A stretch of 64,000 nucleotides of DNA, taken from the NCBI RefSeq assembly GCF_020283565.1, contig NC_060060.1:6758001-6822000 (forward strand), in the 5' to 3' direction. Made by a program: the position numbers and the translations under genes. How positions within the stretch are numbered: the stretch's first letter is position 1; every line of letters begins with the position of its first letter. Under the pieces are notes generated by a model. That model saw only the letters and a list, made by a program, of their open reading frames with translations, was not told the DNA's origin and did not search any database. Below, piece by piece: positions 49,001 through 60,591 of this stretch. The stretch comes from Trifolium pratense (taxonomy: Eukaryota; Streptophyta; Magnoliopsida; Fabales; Fabaceae).

Positions 49001-50808
49001 TGAGAATCAAGAGTGAAAGTAAGATTGGGAAAACTGATAATTTAAGAATGTGAACTTGAAGTTTTATTAATCTGAGAAAGTAATGTGTTGAATCTGAAAC
49101 TGATGCATCAATTAGTGAACTCACAATTGAGACAGCTGTAACTTTCTATAGTTTGATAAGTACCGATCGTACTAATATATGAGCTATAACTAACAGCGGT
49201 AGGACCTAGCGGAACCTTCCCGTTATAATCTGAGGGCCAAGTCAGCCATACATAATATATATCTATATATCTATGTGTTGATATACATTATACACTAAAA
49301 CACTTCTCTTTTTAAATTACCTTATGTGCCTGACTGCCTGTTTGATATTATCTTGAGGGAAGGAATCACCTTATTCTGGATTGTAACAAATGGCCATCTT
49401 TCTGAACTATAGTTACCATCTCTTTATGGGTTACCTGTAGTTTTACACGTTTCTACTGTGTGCAGGCTGCCATTGTTAATTCACAGACTCTTGAAGAGGT
49501 TGCTAGACTTGAAAAGGTACTTGCTTTTCTGAATTGTATAATATTTTCTTTTATCTCAAGTTTTGTTCTTGCCATACTCATGCATAACATAATATTGAAT
49601 TACATCATTTCAATATTATGAAATTGTGTCATTTGAGCCTGAAACCATAATCTCAGTTTTCTATCAGCATACGCTGGCTTTCATAGATTATGTAAACCAG
49701 ATTGTTTGGCATATGGGGAGGGAGGATGAGATTTGGTTTGTCATACATTGATTGATCTGGTAGTTTGGGAGATATGGGGGGAAAAGTTGAGATTCTTGCT
49801 ACTAGTGTGTGTCTTGTGAGCCTTGTTGTGACATTTTCTGTTTATTTGAGCCTTGTTGTGACATCATTTCAATATTATGAAATTGTGTCATTTGAGCCTG
49901 AAACCATAATCTCAGTTTTCTATCAGCATACGCTGGCTTTCATAGATTATGTAAACCAGATTGTTTGGCATATGGGGAGGGAGGATGAGATTTGGTTTGT
50001 CATACATTGATTGATCTGGTAGTTTGGGAGATATGGGGGGAAAAGTTGAGATTCTTGCTACTAGTGTGTGTCTTGTGAGCCTTGTTGTGACATTTTCTGT
50101 TTATTTTATTGTATCTTCCTAATGTTAATTTCTTATATATTACCAAAATGACTGATGATATGTCATCTAATTGGGTTTCAGGCACTGAAGTCTGGCCAGC
50201 TTCCTGCAGATATACAAAGCTTGACTGATAATATAATGGCTGATAATGTCAATGAAAAACAAGACGCCGATCTTGGTGAATCTAATGATACACAAGAGCA
50301 GAAAAATACTGATTCTACTGCAATGGAACAAGTATGTGTCTATTTTTCCTTGTGTCGTTCAAGCTTTTCTTGTTGATCTCTGATAAATTAACCATCACTC
50401 TTCCATGATATGTAATTATTTTTATTCATTCTGTTTAGTTCCTGTAGTAAACTATTTGACTATAATTGTGCCTTCATCATACATATTTTTAAACATGTTA
50501 GCTGCTGCTTCCCAACATACCCAACCATTGTTTTATTTTGATTGTAACCAATAATTAAAATGTATTAAGCATACCTACCTATTCCAGTCCTTGGCCTTGA
50601 GGAAAAGAAAAACAGAAATTGTAGTTGAATGAGATCAATTATAGGTTATCTAACTTTGAGGAGAATTACATGCAACAAGGACTGATCATACAGTTGTGTT
50701 TGAATTGTTTATGTTCATATATACTCTGCTTGTTTGCATTCTCATCTTAACCTCCTGTTAGTAATAATATATCTGATGTTCCATTACATTTTTTTTTTGC
50801 AGGACTAG
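46052..50808 (+). CDS. U2A': U2 small nuclear ribonucleoprotein A' (6 exons, 279 aa)
   Basis: Exons 46052-46174, 46257-46592, 47054-47227, 49466-49516, 50182-50331 and 50803-50808 total 840 nt in frame; the last exon holds only one Asp codon and the stop. U2A' is a leucine-rich-repeat protein that binds U2B'' and stem-loop IV of U2 snRNA in the spliceosome. The N-terminus MVRLTADLIWKSPHFFN is characteristic, and LRRs fill residues 20-150 (LDLRGNKI, VDLSDNEI, LLINNNRI, LVLTNNRI, LTLLDNNI). The LRR cap (YVIHNLKSLRVLDFNKVK) is intact. The C-terminal third is Glu/Gln-rich and low in conservation, as in other plants. Intron 3 (2238 bp) carries a Tourist-like element and intron 4 a perfect tandem duplication. 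Confidence 0.95.
47717..48638. mobile_element. non-autonomous Harbinger (Tourist-type) element in U2A' intron 3
   Basis: 922 bp with inverted ends GGGCCCGTTTGGTGCGCAGG and, reversed, GGGCTCGTTTGGTGCACAGG, flanked by TTA at 47714-47716 and 48639-48641. Both subterminal regions contain many 'aggatagga/tcctatcct' motifs in opposite orientation. The interior is AT-rich and non-coding. The TTA duplication suggests mobilisation by a PIF/Harbinger transposase, but the ends differ from the element at 19839-24619. Confidence 0.8.
49602..50105. repeat. 259-bp perfect tandem duplication in U2A' intron 4
   Basis: The block starting 'acatcatttcaatattatg' at 49602 recurs at 49861 with no mismatch seen over about 244 bp. 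The junction carries an extra 'tgagccttgttgtgacat', which also occurs within the unit, so it looks like a microhomology-mediated or unequal-crossover event. An 81-codon frame across the junction is not a gene. Confidence 0.95.
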
Positions 50809-53710
50809 AGTGAGGAGCATTGTGCAGTTCACTTTAATGTCGGGTTCTTGAATCAAAATCTTGGTTATTTTTGTGTACTTTTCTGTTTCTTAGCTGGTTT
50901 GGACTTTAGAGCTGGGGGTTTCAATTCCCCTCTTGGTGAATAGCTGCTTTTAGCATTTACATATGTATTAATATTTTTATTTTCATGTCATGAACCTGTG
51001 TATTAAATTTAGTTGTCTTTACAACTTGAATGAATTGTTAGAGCTTTTTTGGCCCACAGCCAGGAATTTTTAGTGTACGATAGGTATTTACCTTTCTGCG
51101 AGTCCTGTCTATAAATACGTAAGTTAAAACATTTTTTTTTTTAAATTGGTATCACAAAGTCAGTTGTCTGGTTGCATGCGTGCTCTTCATATATAGAGAT
51201 GCAGGACTTGGTCCTTCTATTCTAACCAATGTCTATGAATAGAAATATCTCACAGAATTGTCATCAACATGGTGAATAAATAGACATGATAGTATATTAG
51301 GTGGTGAAAATAGGACAGCATGTAGAATTTGTTGAGGCTAAAACTTAAGCAAGTAAAAAATAATTGTATCTAGGAACAATGAAAATCAACTTGGGTAGTG
51401 CATTTTCTTTACTACTACGGCCAAACCAACAAAGTCGCAAATGATACAATGTGATGTGGCTTGGCTTCTACATGAACTCAATCATCGACTTCATTTGAGC
51501 TTACTTGTAGGTATCTGTCTAAAGCAACGTTGTAAGAACCTGACTGACCGGTTCGACTGAGAATTGGGCACAACACCGATCCAGAATGAAAAATTAAACA
51601 TGAACTATGAAAAGAGGAGAATAAATCTACAGTCCAAAATGCAAATAATGAACCCAAAAAAAGAGTAAAATTAAATTAAGTTTCCAAAGATCCAGTAATT
51701 TTAGTGTTGTTGAGACGCTGATGATACGACACATCTTCAATCCTTCTTTTCAACTAATTTTTTCCGTCTGCAATTCCAACTCCAAGAAATCAAATTTTCA
51801 GAAAGTGTTAAACAAAGATATATTGTGAAGCTTCATTTGTTTCCAATTTTTGGGTGGATCATGTAGCTTATGCGTGTTGTCTTATTCTTTATTATGAGCT
51901 CATGTCAGATAATGGTTCACATTTTCTACTTTGAGTTTTTTTGGAATCTTTACTCTAACAGCAAGTGTTTCAAAAAAGAAGTTTTTAACAGTAAGTTGTG
52001 TGAAAAATTAAAATCAGTTCAAGGCAGCATGATGAAATATTGTGAAATTTTAATAATAAGAAGTTCAAAATAGTTAGTTTGTATTGGAACTCTTGCATTT
52101 TATATTAAATGTATAACTTTTTAATAAATATTTACATTTGAAATGACAATGTATCAAGTAGTAGTCCTATATGACATTTAATCCACTGATGTTCAAAATA
52201 TTATTTAACTCAAAAGTTAAATGTACTAGTTGATTGATTATGTATCTAAGATTTATATGTTCATCATACATACATTCTTGGAAATCTTAGATATTTCTAA
52301 TCTGTATAGGAATGGAGCTGTTTAGACATGATCATAATTTTAAGCTAGATATATGTAATGAATGAGTGTGAATGTAAATTTTATCACTTCATAATATTAA
52401 TACTAGTTTAATTCTCTGTAGCATATGAATGGTAAGTTAGTTTTACACTAACGAATATCACTCATTAGTTTATGTTTAACTAACTATGCTAGATTAGGTG
52501 TTGTCTCTGTAAACGAGTTTGTGTTCTCATCAGTTTTCAATGCTACTTTTTGTGCTCATTTGTATGAAGTGATCAGTGATTAAAATTATGGTTGTCTCAA
52601 TTGTACTCATTAGTTTATGTTTAACTTGGTTTTTGTTGTTATTGTTCCTTGATTGCTCCTCTTTGTGCTATTGTGATTCTTTTTTGTTTGATTTCATATC
52701 TCAAATTTAAGTTATATTATTATAGCTATTTGAGTTCATCATAGTGTTTCTGCATTGGCTGCTAATGTAGTCTCGATCATTTTTCACTTTGAACCTCTGA
52801 TGCAGAACCTCTACAAGATCGATTATTTCTATAATCATTCTCAAATACAAAAAGAGGCTTTTATTATAAGCTACTGTTGAGAATATAGTCTCTCTAGGAT
52901 GATTGTTACCACATATGGTGCTGACTTGATATTTCTAGAAGCCAATACTCCACCTGCATTTCTAAACGATATCGTATATACTGTCTTGGCCTATTCAACA
53001 AATTTATGACTTAGATGAGGTTATGGACTTATTGTTGTGTTTTGCTTCAGATTTGACGAAAATTGGAAGTAATTAGAAGTATGGATTTCAAGTGCTTCAA
53101 AAAGAATTGGGGTTGTCCACCTTGCCAGCAGCATAGGTGGGAGGACAGCGGTGGCGATCTTTTCCTTTGGCACAGCAACCGTTGGTTTGCAGTCCATTGA
53201 TGGGATGGGAAGAGAAGGGGGAAGTAAATAAAGTTTAAATCAAACAACTTTTACTCTTTTATAATTTTTGAAAACTAAAAAACAGTTTTCAAAACACAAA
53301 TCAAACAGGCTAAGTATTTTGCAAATGCTTTAAGAAATATTCTTCCACCATATATGAAAACAAATTAACCAACCATATTCTTGATTATCGAAAGAATTAA
53401 AACATAAAGAGAGTTAATTATATTGTTTATCCAAAACCAATTCCTAGATCTTACATATTCAGATATCATCCCTCTATTCCAAAACCTGCATGGATTCAAA
53501 ACATATGGAAAAGCATGATGAAAGTGTTCATTTCCACATCAATTTAAATCTTAGGCCACCCTAACTTTCAAATAAGCATTTGCATTCGCACAAAACAAAG
53601 ATATGACTGCTAGTTTTCCACAACAGTACTTGTCCAGAGTCTAACCTCCACGTTTTCCCCACTTGTATTTATATCAACTAGACACAGCAAACCAAACAAA
53701 ATATAGGTGC
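50809..53710. other. intergenic, no gene seen
   Basis: 2.9 kb of AT-rich sequence after the U2A' gene. The first 250 bp are likely its 3' UTR. Short fragments near 51520-51570 ('aagaacctgactgaccggttcgac') resemble repeats seen widely in legumes. No ORF has recognisable homology. Confidence 0.5.
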
Positions 53711-54804
53711 TTACAAACTGGTTGTTTGATCATCATGATACAAATACAAGCCAAGACCAAACCGAGCACATGCTTTACAGAAAGCATTTTCCTCTGCTGC
53801 TGAAACTGGATCACTAATGGAGCCATCGGTAGTTGATATTGTGCCGGTTGACTCACGATAGGCCTGCCATTAACAAACAAAGTTACAGTCATTTTGGCAC
53901 AGGCCACATTGATTTTCACATAGGTTTTATAAGAGTTGATATATAGATTAGAATGTTGAGTTAGAATCCAATCCAACACAGTTGATAGTTTATGAGGATT
54001 TTGGCCTTGAATAGTCTATAAGGTACTACACTATTAAGCTTGAAATCTGATTCTGAATTTAGATTTAGGGTACATACAACGAGTATAGACATAACAAAGT
54101 TTTTTTTGATAAAATTACTACTTAGCATAACAGTAATACTAATAGATAATTAGAGAGATGAGCAATAGATAGGAGAAAGTAGCATACCTCTCCATCAGAT
54201 CCGCGGACAGTAAGACGGTATACAACGGTTACAGTTCCATTATCAGAGAAAATAACATCACGTATCTCTCCACACCAACCTGCAGCAGCATGAATAATGT
54301 GTTACTTTAATTGCAAAATTGAAAACAACCTATTGAGAAAGCAATAGCAATAGCAATAGAAATTGAGAAGCACGCACCTGGGGCGTAGAAGCTCAACATC
54401 CTATTGGCATGATACCAGGGGATGAAGGTGGATGAAGAAGCGGAGGAGGAGGAGGATGAATCGAGAGATGGATCTAGAGGAGGTTTGACGAGAGTATCAG
54501 GAATTCTTTTATTGAGGTCTCTAAGAATTTCAGCTAAAGGACGAGTTATGCAAGAAGATGAATTAGATGAGAATGAAAAGGAATCATCAAGAGGTACAAC
54601 ATAATTAGAATTTGATACTACTTTCTTTCCATCGGTATTGCTGCTGCTGCCGCTACTGCTTCGTTCAATAGCACACTTGAAAACACTGCTTCTTCTCCTT
54701 CCTACTACTAATACTACTCTTCTGCTGCTGCTGCTGTTGTTGTAATTATAATAGAAAGATGAAGAAGAAGTGAACGGAATTGTCTTACAAACTGAAAATG
54801 CCAT
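53711..54804 (-). CDS. RAD52-2: RAD52-like organellar DNA-binding protein, probably plastid (3 exons, 223 aa)
   Basis: Exons 54804-54378, 54279-54188 and 53863-53711 total 672 nt in frame. The C-terminal 90 residues form the plant RAD52-like core: 'GWCGEIRDVIFSDNGTVTVV', 'YRLTVRGSDGEAYRESTG', 'DPVSAAEENAFCKACARFGL'. Plant RAD52 homologues (Arabidopsis RAD52-1, also ODB1, and RAD52-2) bind single-stranded DNA and promote annealing in organelles and the nucleus. The N-terminal 60 residues are rich in Ser, Arg and hydroxylated residues and poor in acids, like a chloroplast transit peptide, which favours the RAD52-2 type. Residues 60-115 are Ser-rich linker. The last exon is supported by homology up to GLGLYLYHDD and a TAA. 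Upstream sequence has GGAT and CGAA microsatellites. Confidence 0.9.
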
Positions 54805-54944
54805 TATGCAAGTACTGAATCTGAAAATTAGTTGAGGGGTTTTGAAGAAGAGAAGAAGGTTGGTAGAATTATAATTGGGAATCGGAAATCAAGGAAGAAA
54901 GAGGGTTTGGTTTGGTGAGATGAATGAATAAACAACAAGACAAG

Positions 54945-55017
54945 GGATGGATGGATGGATGGATGGGTTGGTAGAATAGAGAGAGAAATAGAGTGGAACG
55001 AACGAACGAACGAACGA
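54945..55017. repeat. GGAT and CGAA microsatellites upstream of the RAD52-like gene
   Basis: (GGAT)5 near 54945-54966 and (CGAA)5-6 near 54996-55017, probably in the 5' leader. A CAGCC run (55062-55085) follows. Confidence 0.9.
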
Positions 55018-56042
55018 GAACCAAACATCATTAAAGGGGTTCCAATACTAAACGGATGCATGTGCAGCCCAGCCCAGCCCAGCCCACGATATTAATCAAA
55101 TTACTAATATTAATTTAACATACTTATAATTTATAAATTATATTTAACATACTTAGAACAAGAGGATTTCATCTTCGATCCATCATTTTGTCAATAAAAT
55201 AAAAATGAATCAAGATTGAGATTTAGGATTTTTCATGAAAACATTATTTCCTCTCCATCATGTTTTCCATTTGTTAAGAATTCTCCCTTCTAATCTAAAT
55301 AATGTCACGGTTAGAAACATCATAGATCAGATTATGTGTTTAAAATTACATTCTTATAATATAACTAACAAACAAACAAAAACCAAATATTGATATTTTT
55401 TATGCTTACTAGCGGGCCAGACAGGCGCGTTCCACGCCTGCCTGTGTCTAACTTATGTTTTAAAAAATGTTTTATGTTATTGTGAATTTGTTAATAAAAA
55501 AAAAAATTTGCTAAAAAAATAAGGATATTGTTGGTAATCATTCATGTATAAGCAACTCATTTGCCACTTATTCACATTTTTATGATTTGAATTTATTTTT
55601 TATTTTTTTAAATTGATTAGTTAATGGAAGTTGTGAAACTAAGTCGGAGGTAAAATAGGTATATTAAAAAGTCCATCCCAAACTCACATATCCTTGTTAT
55701 ATATTGTTATAGATATATATATTGAGACTAGAAGGAGTAATTTGCATTGACATTGATATTTTGTAGTCTCAATTAGTCTTTTGCTATTCTCTTCCATTTC
55801 CCTTTTATTTCCCTAACAGTTAAAACGTTCCTTCTAGAGTTCTATAGTGTTATACTCATCACAGAAACATTCAATCCACATTGTTCTACTGGTCAGGTAT
55901 GTCAATCTTCTTCCTTGTTTAGTATTCTTCTTTTTCTCTTCTTGTTTTCAAATATTGGCATGCAAATGCAAGAAATACAATCTTGAGTATGGAAATATTC
56001 AACAACTTCTCTGTGAACAATAAATATTAAAAGATAGTGAAG

Positions 56043-56079
<37 letters not shown>

Positions 56080-56493
56080 CTTATATATTATGCAATGATT
56101 GTGTGATTTTAGGACTATATAGGAATGCTTAATTAGTGTTAGTATACATAATGATAATTGAGTAGCAAGCAAGCTGTTATTTAATTACTGTATCTGCTAT
56201 CATAGAATCTATTTTTAACTATTGACTTATGGATTAATTTAGCATTTAGTCACACTGAGAAATTTTAATGCTATGTAGTCAAAGGTTATTGATGGATCCT
56301 TGAAAATTTCTGTTCTTATCATGCATTCTACCTATATGTTATGTCTACATTGTTTGTTTCTGTTAGATTATTCATTGCATGAGTTTTCTGTTAGATTCCT
56401 CTTCATCTTCTTCAGGTTACACCTTTTTCTTTACCTTACAATTCTCTTCCATTACATTTTCTGCAACCTCCTAACCAAATTCGCTATTTAACA
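55018..56493. other. intergenic between the RAD52-like and HSP70-like genes
   Basis: No protein-coding gene. 55410-55735 starts 'actagcgggccagacaggcgcg' and may be a transposon end, without clear partner. A (TA)16 microsatellite is at 56045-56076. GGTCAG|GTATGTC at about 55895 looks like a splice donor of a non-coding first exon for the HSP70-like gene, with an acceptor TTTAACAG at 56494. Confidence 0.4.
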
Positions 56494-56586
56494 GAACCTG
56501 CATCTACTGCGGCATCTTGTAGTGAAAACACCAAGGAGGAAAGCTCTTCGCTGCCTCCTGAAATAACAATCGGGATTGACATTGGC

Positions 56587-57729
56587 ATGTGGCCATGTTG
56601 TATTTCTGTGTGGAATGATTCCGAAGTGGAGCTTTGGAATAAGAAAATAAATGAGATGATGAAGAGATCTTGCGAAACTTCCAAAGATCGTGACTGTTCT
56701 ATTGAAGCTAGTAGTACTGAAGTCTCACTCTCCCTAGAAAATGAGATTACAATTTTATACATGAAAGACTTATGTAGCACAATTTTCGGTGAAAATGCAA
56801 GTTTCCCATTTCTGATGCACACAGTGGATATTAAGGTTCGCCCTTTTGTTGCTGCATTTGTGAACAAACTGTGGAAATCCACTACTGCAGTAGAACTACT
56901 TGGAAAATTTATGATAGAATTAAGATCAATGGTTGAAATTCATCTGAATAGACCTATAAGCAATGTAGTGTTTACAGTTCAAGTTTCATTCAGGCAATTG
57001 CAGCTAGACTGGATACATCACGCTTGTGCGATGGCTGATCTTAAAGTTATCAGACTGATGCCTCAACCAACAGCAGTGGCTTTGTCGTATGTGGTTCATC
57101 AACTGAATTCTTCTGCTTCTGATAATGAAAGCATGAAAATTGCTCTCATTTTCAATATGGATGCAGGTTATTGGGATGTTTCTGTTATTGAAGCAGAAAA
57201 AGGAAAATTCCGAAAAAAAGCCTCGACAGGAAGTTCTATTGGTGGAGAAGATTTGCTTGGAAATATGATGTCTTATCTTTTACCTGATTTTGAAGAGATA
57301 TTCAAGAGACATTGGAATTCAGAAATTATATTAATGGCTTTTCTTCGAAGTAGAATCCATGACGTGATTACTAAGCTTTCGTCTGAGACAAGTGTTGAGG
57401 TTGATTTAGATTTGGGATATGGTTTGAAGATATGCAAGGTTGTAACGCAGAAGGAGTTTGAGGAAGTTAACAAAGAGGTGTTTGAGAAGTGTGAATGCCT
57501 AATCATCCAATGCTTGCAAGATGCGAAGATAGAAGCCGAGGATATAAATGATGTGATAATTGTCGGTGGATGTTGTAATATACCAAGGGTGAAGAATCTT
57601 GTTACTAAAATATGCAATGGAAAGGAAATTTATAAAGGTATGAATCCTTTGAATGCTGTACTTTGTGGTGCAGCAGTGGCAGGAGCTGTTGATGATGCCA
57701 TTGGTAAAGTCATGATATCCAAAATATAG
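56587..57729 (+). CDS. HSP70-8-like protein truncated to a nucleotide-binding domain (380 aa from first Met)
   Basis: Homology to the divergent plant Hsp70 represented by Arabidopsis HSP70-8 (At2g32120) runs from about 56494 to the stop. It includes the first phosphate-loop region (ITIGIDIG, just upstream of this Met), 'DIKVRPFVAA', 'MPQPTAVALSYV', 'NMDAGYWDVSV', 'GSSIGGEDLLGN', 'EFEEVNKEVFEKCE' and 'VIIVGGCCNIPRVKNLV'. It stops right after the nucleotide-binding domain (GAAVAGAVDDA), so the whole substrate-binding domain is absent; the family is usually about 560 aa. No in-frame ATG exists between the stop at 56392 and 56587. The position where the family starts Met-Ala-Glu-Pro reads TTA-ACA-GAA-CCT. 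Translation from 56587 would lose the first phosphate loop. The frame is otherwise open over 411 codons. It may be a decaying gene or a reduced protein. Confidence 0.65.
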   Translation: MWPCCISVWNDSEVELWNKKINEMMKRSCETSKDRDCSIEASSTEVSLSLENEITILYMKDLCSTIFGENASFPFLMHTVDIKVRPFVAAFVNKLWKSTTAVELLGKFMIELRSMVEIHLNRPISNVVFTVQVSFRQLQLDWIHHACAMADLKVIRLMPQPTAVALSYVVHQLNSSASDNESMKIALIFNMDAGYWDVSVIEAEKGKFRKKASTGSSIGGEDLLGNMMSYLLPDFEEIFKRHWNSEIILMAFLRSRIHDVITKLSSETSVEVDLDLGYGLKICKVVTQKEFEEVNKEVFEKCECLIIQCLQDAKIEAEDINDVIIVGGCCNIPRVKNLVTKICNGKEIYKGMNPLNAVLCGAAVAGAVDDAIGKVMISKI

Positions 57730-58679
57730 ACGAGAATATGTTCGTATATATCAATTGAGAAAATTTATAGAAATTGTCAAATATAATAGATTAATGCTAC
57801 ATACATGTAAAGATATGTGATTATGTCGTTTCAACTTCGAATATTAATGTGTTCTCTCTTCTCTCCTCAGAAAGTAAGAGTCATTGTCACATAAGAGAAA
57901 GTACGGTTCAGGGATATTCTAATAATCTAGACCGTAGTATTATATATGTACGGCATGTAACATTGTAGCCGGACTAATTTGTAACTACAGCTAATTTGTA
58001 GTCAGACTTATGCATGCTTTTCCGAACTGCATAAACAAACGATCGTGCATCATTGTTTGTGATTTGCGCCTTTCTTTATTCTTCTGTTTCAAAACATCAC
58101 CTGAATGCACTGAATCCATAAACCATGGTGCTAAAAATCAATGCTCTCAATATACATGCTGCAACATAATTGCACCAACTAGAAACTGATCAAGACTCAA
58201 GAGAACCAAAATGAGAAAGACATTGTTTCCATAGTTAACAACAAAAACACACATATTCAAAAGCCTCAAAAGTAAAATCGATCTTCGTTGATTTGAAACA
58301 TCAACTAAAAGCCTAAAAAAATGGCAAGATGACCATTGGCTCGATGCATAAACTAGGCCTATTATGTGTGTTGAAAATCTGATTACAGTTATGGAATTTT
58401 TGCTTTTGAAGTTAGTATAATGCAGATATATAGCATCATAAAAATGTGTAACTTTCTCAAACACTAAAACTCATATCAATAAGACTCAATACTAGACTAT
58501 ATATTTTATGCATCATAACTTTCACAATGAAGTCAATAACCAAATGAACAAAATTATCACAATTGTTAGCAGTCATTAGTGGCTGCAGCAAAGCCACATT
58601 TGTCTCCAAAGCACAAAGTCTCTGAACCGATGGGTCATTCACCACATTATCGGACAAAGCACCGTGGTGTGATGGTTGC
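57730..58679. other. 3' flank of the HSP70-like gene, no gene seen
   Basis: AT-rich sequence without a supported ORF. Frames on the minus strand at 58147-58657 are not recognised and lie downstream of the COG4 pseudogene. Confidence 0.4.
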
Positions 58680-59185
58680 TACAAGTTGCTCAATACCGCA
58701 ACAACAGAACTGACATTTGCAACCAACTCTGCAAGACATAGAACAGAAACACATCATCCACCATAGAAGTGGCGAGGTTATCAAGGTTGTGTTCATCGAT
58801 CCTTATAGCCTTTCCTAACATTCTCAACCATCCAAAATCCCTCAAGAATGATATAAAAATCAGTCAAATCCTGCACAACTTTGCTGAAGCTACCATTTCT
58901 AAAGGCCTTAGTAGCATGAGGGAGCAATTCGAGGTCAACGGAACTGAGGCCTTTGATCTTTGAAATCATGTATTCATTATAAACCTCATCTACCAGCTGC
59001 ATAAGCAATAGAATCTCTTCCAAGAGGGTATAAAGACCAACAAACCTAAGAATGACAGGGTGGTCACGCTGATCCCCAACGGAGAGCTTATTCCGCACAA
59101 TCCCTTCAAGCTGTTTCTTCTGCACGGAATCCTTCAACTGTGCGTCGATTTATAGTAAAGTCTGGAATACCTGGCAGCGGACTAG
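58680..59185 (-). pseudogene. COG4 (conserved oligomeric Golgi subunit 4) pseudogene fragment
   Basis: The minus strand carries contiguous COG4-like sequence: 'IDAQLKDS', 'KKQLEGIVRNKLS', 'DQRDHPVILRFVGLYT', then a jump to 'EEILLLMQL', 'SKIKGLSSVDLELLP', 'ATKAFRNGSFSKVVQDL', 'MVENVRK', and after a frame change 'SMVDDVF', 'YVLQSWLQ' and 'SSVVAVLSN'. Between 'LRFVGLYT' and 'EEILLL' about 140 residues of the normal protein are missing. The parts that would be separate exons of the real gene read through without introns, which suggests a retrocopy, later deleted and frameshifted. Both ends are missing. COG4 itself serves in Golgi vesicle tethering; this copy should be non-functional. Confidence 0.8.
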
Positions 59186-59636
59186 TAGTCTTCTATATAT
59201 CAGTGTAACTAGGGTGGACACCATCGAGACAGTTGCACACTCAATGCACAACTCCTCAAATTTGTAATAATCGACATATAACTTGTCTAACTAACTAGGC
59301 AACAGTATATAACAAACTAGTTATGTTATATTATTATTATTCTCCTATTTTTTATGATCAATCCAATATAACTAACTAGGCAACAATATAACTATTCAAT
59401 CAATTTGTATAACAACTATGACATGACCATCAGAAGGAGAGAAAAACCAGGAAAAGATGAGTTTTTTTAGGAGTGGTAAACATACGTTAGCAACAAAACT
59501 AGAGAGTATAGGGTTTTAGAAATGAGTATTGGACATAACTTGTGGACATAATTGGAGCGTGGATATAAATGGTGGATGTCCAGATCAGAAACCCGTTAGC
59601 AGGCGGCTCAGTGGATCATGGAGAGCCTCCAATACC

Positions 59637-59757
59637 ATCTTAAATTTTATATTGGGTCTAACTCAACCCTACAAAATCGGGTTGTAAGATGAGAATTACA
59701 CTCACTTTATAAACACATATTCAGACCATCTCGTAACCGATGTGGGACTTCTTAACA
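59637..59757 (-). repeat. dispersed LTR/TRIM-like repeat copy
   Basis: Same family as 13937-14405 and 27219-27429: 'taactcaaccctacaaaatc', 'gttgtaagatgagaatt', 'aaacacatattca', ending 'cgatgtgggacttcttaaca'. Just left, 'gagcctccaataccat' is a degraded reversed primer-binding site. Confidence 0.65.
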
Positions 59758-60502
59758 TAGGGAACACAAGAGCACATGAAACTGTGACTTGGTTTGTAAT
59801 AGTTTAAAATAAAATCATCTTTAAGTTTAAATTCAAACATAATTAAAAATTCAATGATTGGATCATGATTTTAAATTGCGGTTGCAATAACGGTCGTGGT
59901 TATTGCGATTACGGTCGCTACAACGTGTAATGCAGCTCTTAAGGCGTGCAATCATTTTGAAATTTCACAAAACTATATAAAAATGACATCACTATATCAC
60001 TACACTATTTATCCACCATTAGAGAGTCTTAGTTTATTCGATAAGCACCGATGCAAATGTGCTTAAAATATACATATGAGAGATTGTTAAAACTTAAAAG
60101 TAAGAATTTTCACTAAATTTGATGCAAAGTAGGATTTGATGTTGATAAATTTTAGATTTTGGTGAGGAAATTTGAACGAACATGCACGAAATATTATGAT
60201 ACGGCATCTGATGCGGTTATAATGCGGTCGTGCACGTGAATAAAAATCAACAATACTGCAGTAGTAATTGCATATGCGGACTGCAATTTAAAACCATGCA
60301 CTTGACACACGTCATATATCATTTAGGTATGCAATTTAATTTTTTTATTTTATTTTTTTTTGAGAAACACACTAAGCTTATTTGACAAATAAAAAAAAAA
60401 AAGTAGGGGTAGCTTATTTGGCAAATAAAAGAAAAGTAAGGGGTGTAAGTATGAATTTTGTGAAGTTAATCGTGTTTTACTTTATGAAGTTAAATTAACT
60501 AA

Positions 60503-60578
60503 GCAGTGTGGCGGCCGGCCTTGAGCTCTTCTTCTTCTTCTTCTTTCCGCCCTCTTTGCCGCAGTGTGGCGGCCGGCC
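60503..60578. repeat. 18-bp direct repeat in the DEG10 5' leader
   Basis: gcagtgtggcggccggcc occurs at 60503-60520 and 60561-60578, separated by a CTT-rich stretch. The second copy ends 14 bp before the start codon. Each copy contains the palindrome GGCCGGCC. Confidence 0.9.
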
Positions 60579-60591
60579 GTTGTGGTGAATA

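Noticed and set aside
49765..50010. 81-codon frame in U2A' intron 4
   Set aside because: It spans the junction of a perfect tandem duplication and has no homology or start context.
55410..55735. Possible Helitron or MITE end ('actagcgggccagacaggcgcg')
   Set aside because: No partner end, no CTRR hairpin terminus and no target duplication could be shown, so it is only noted as repeat-like.
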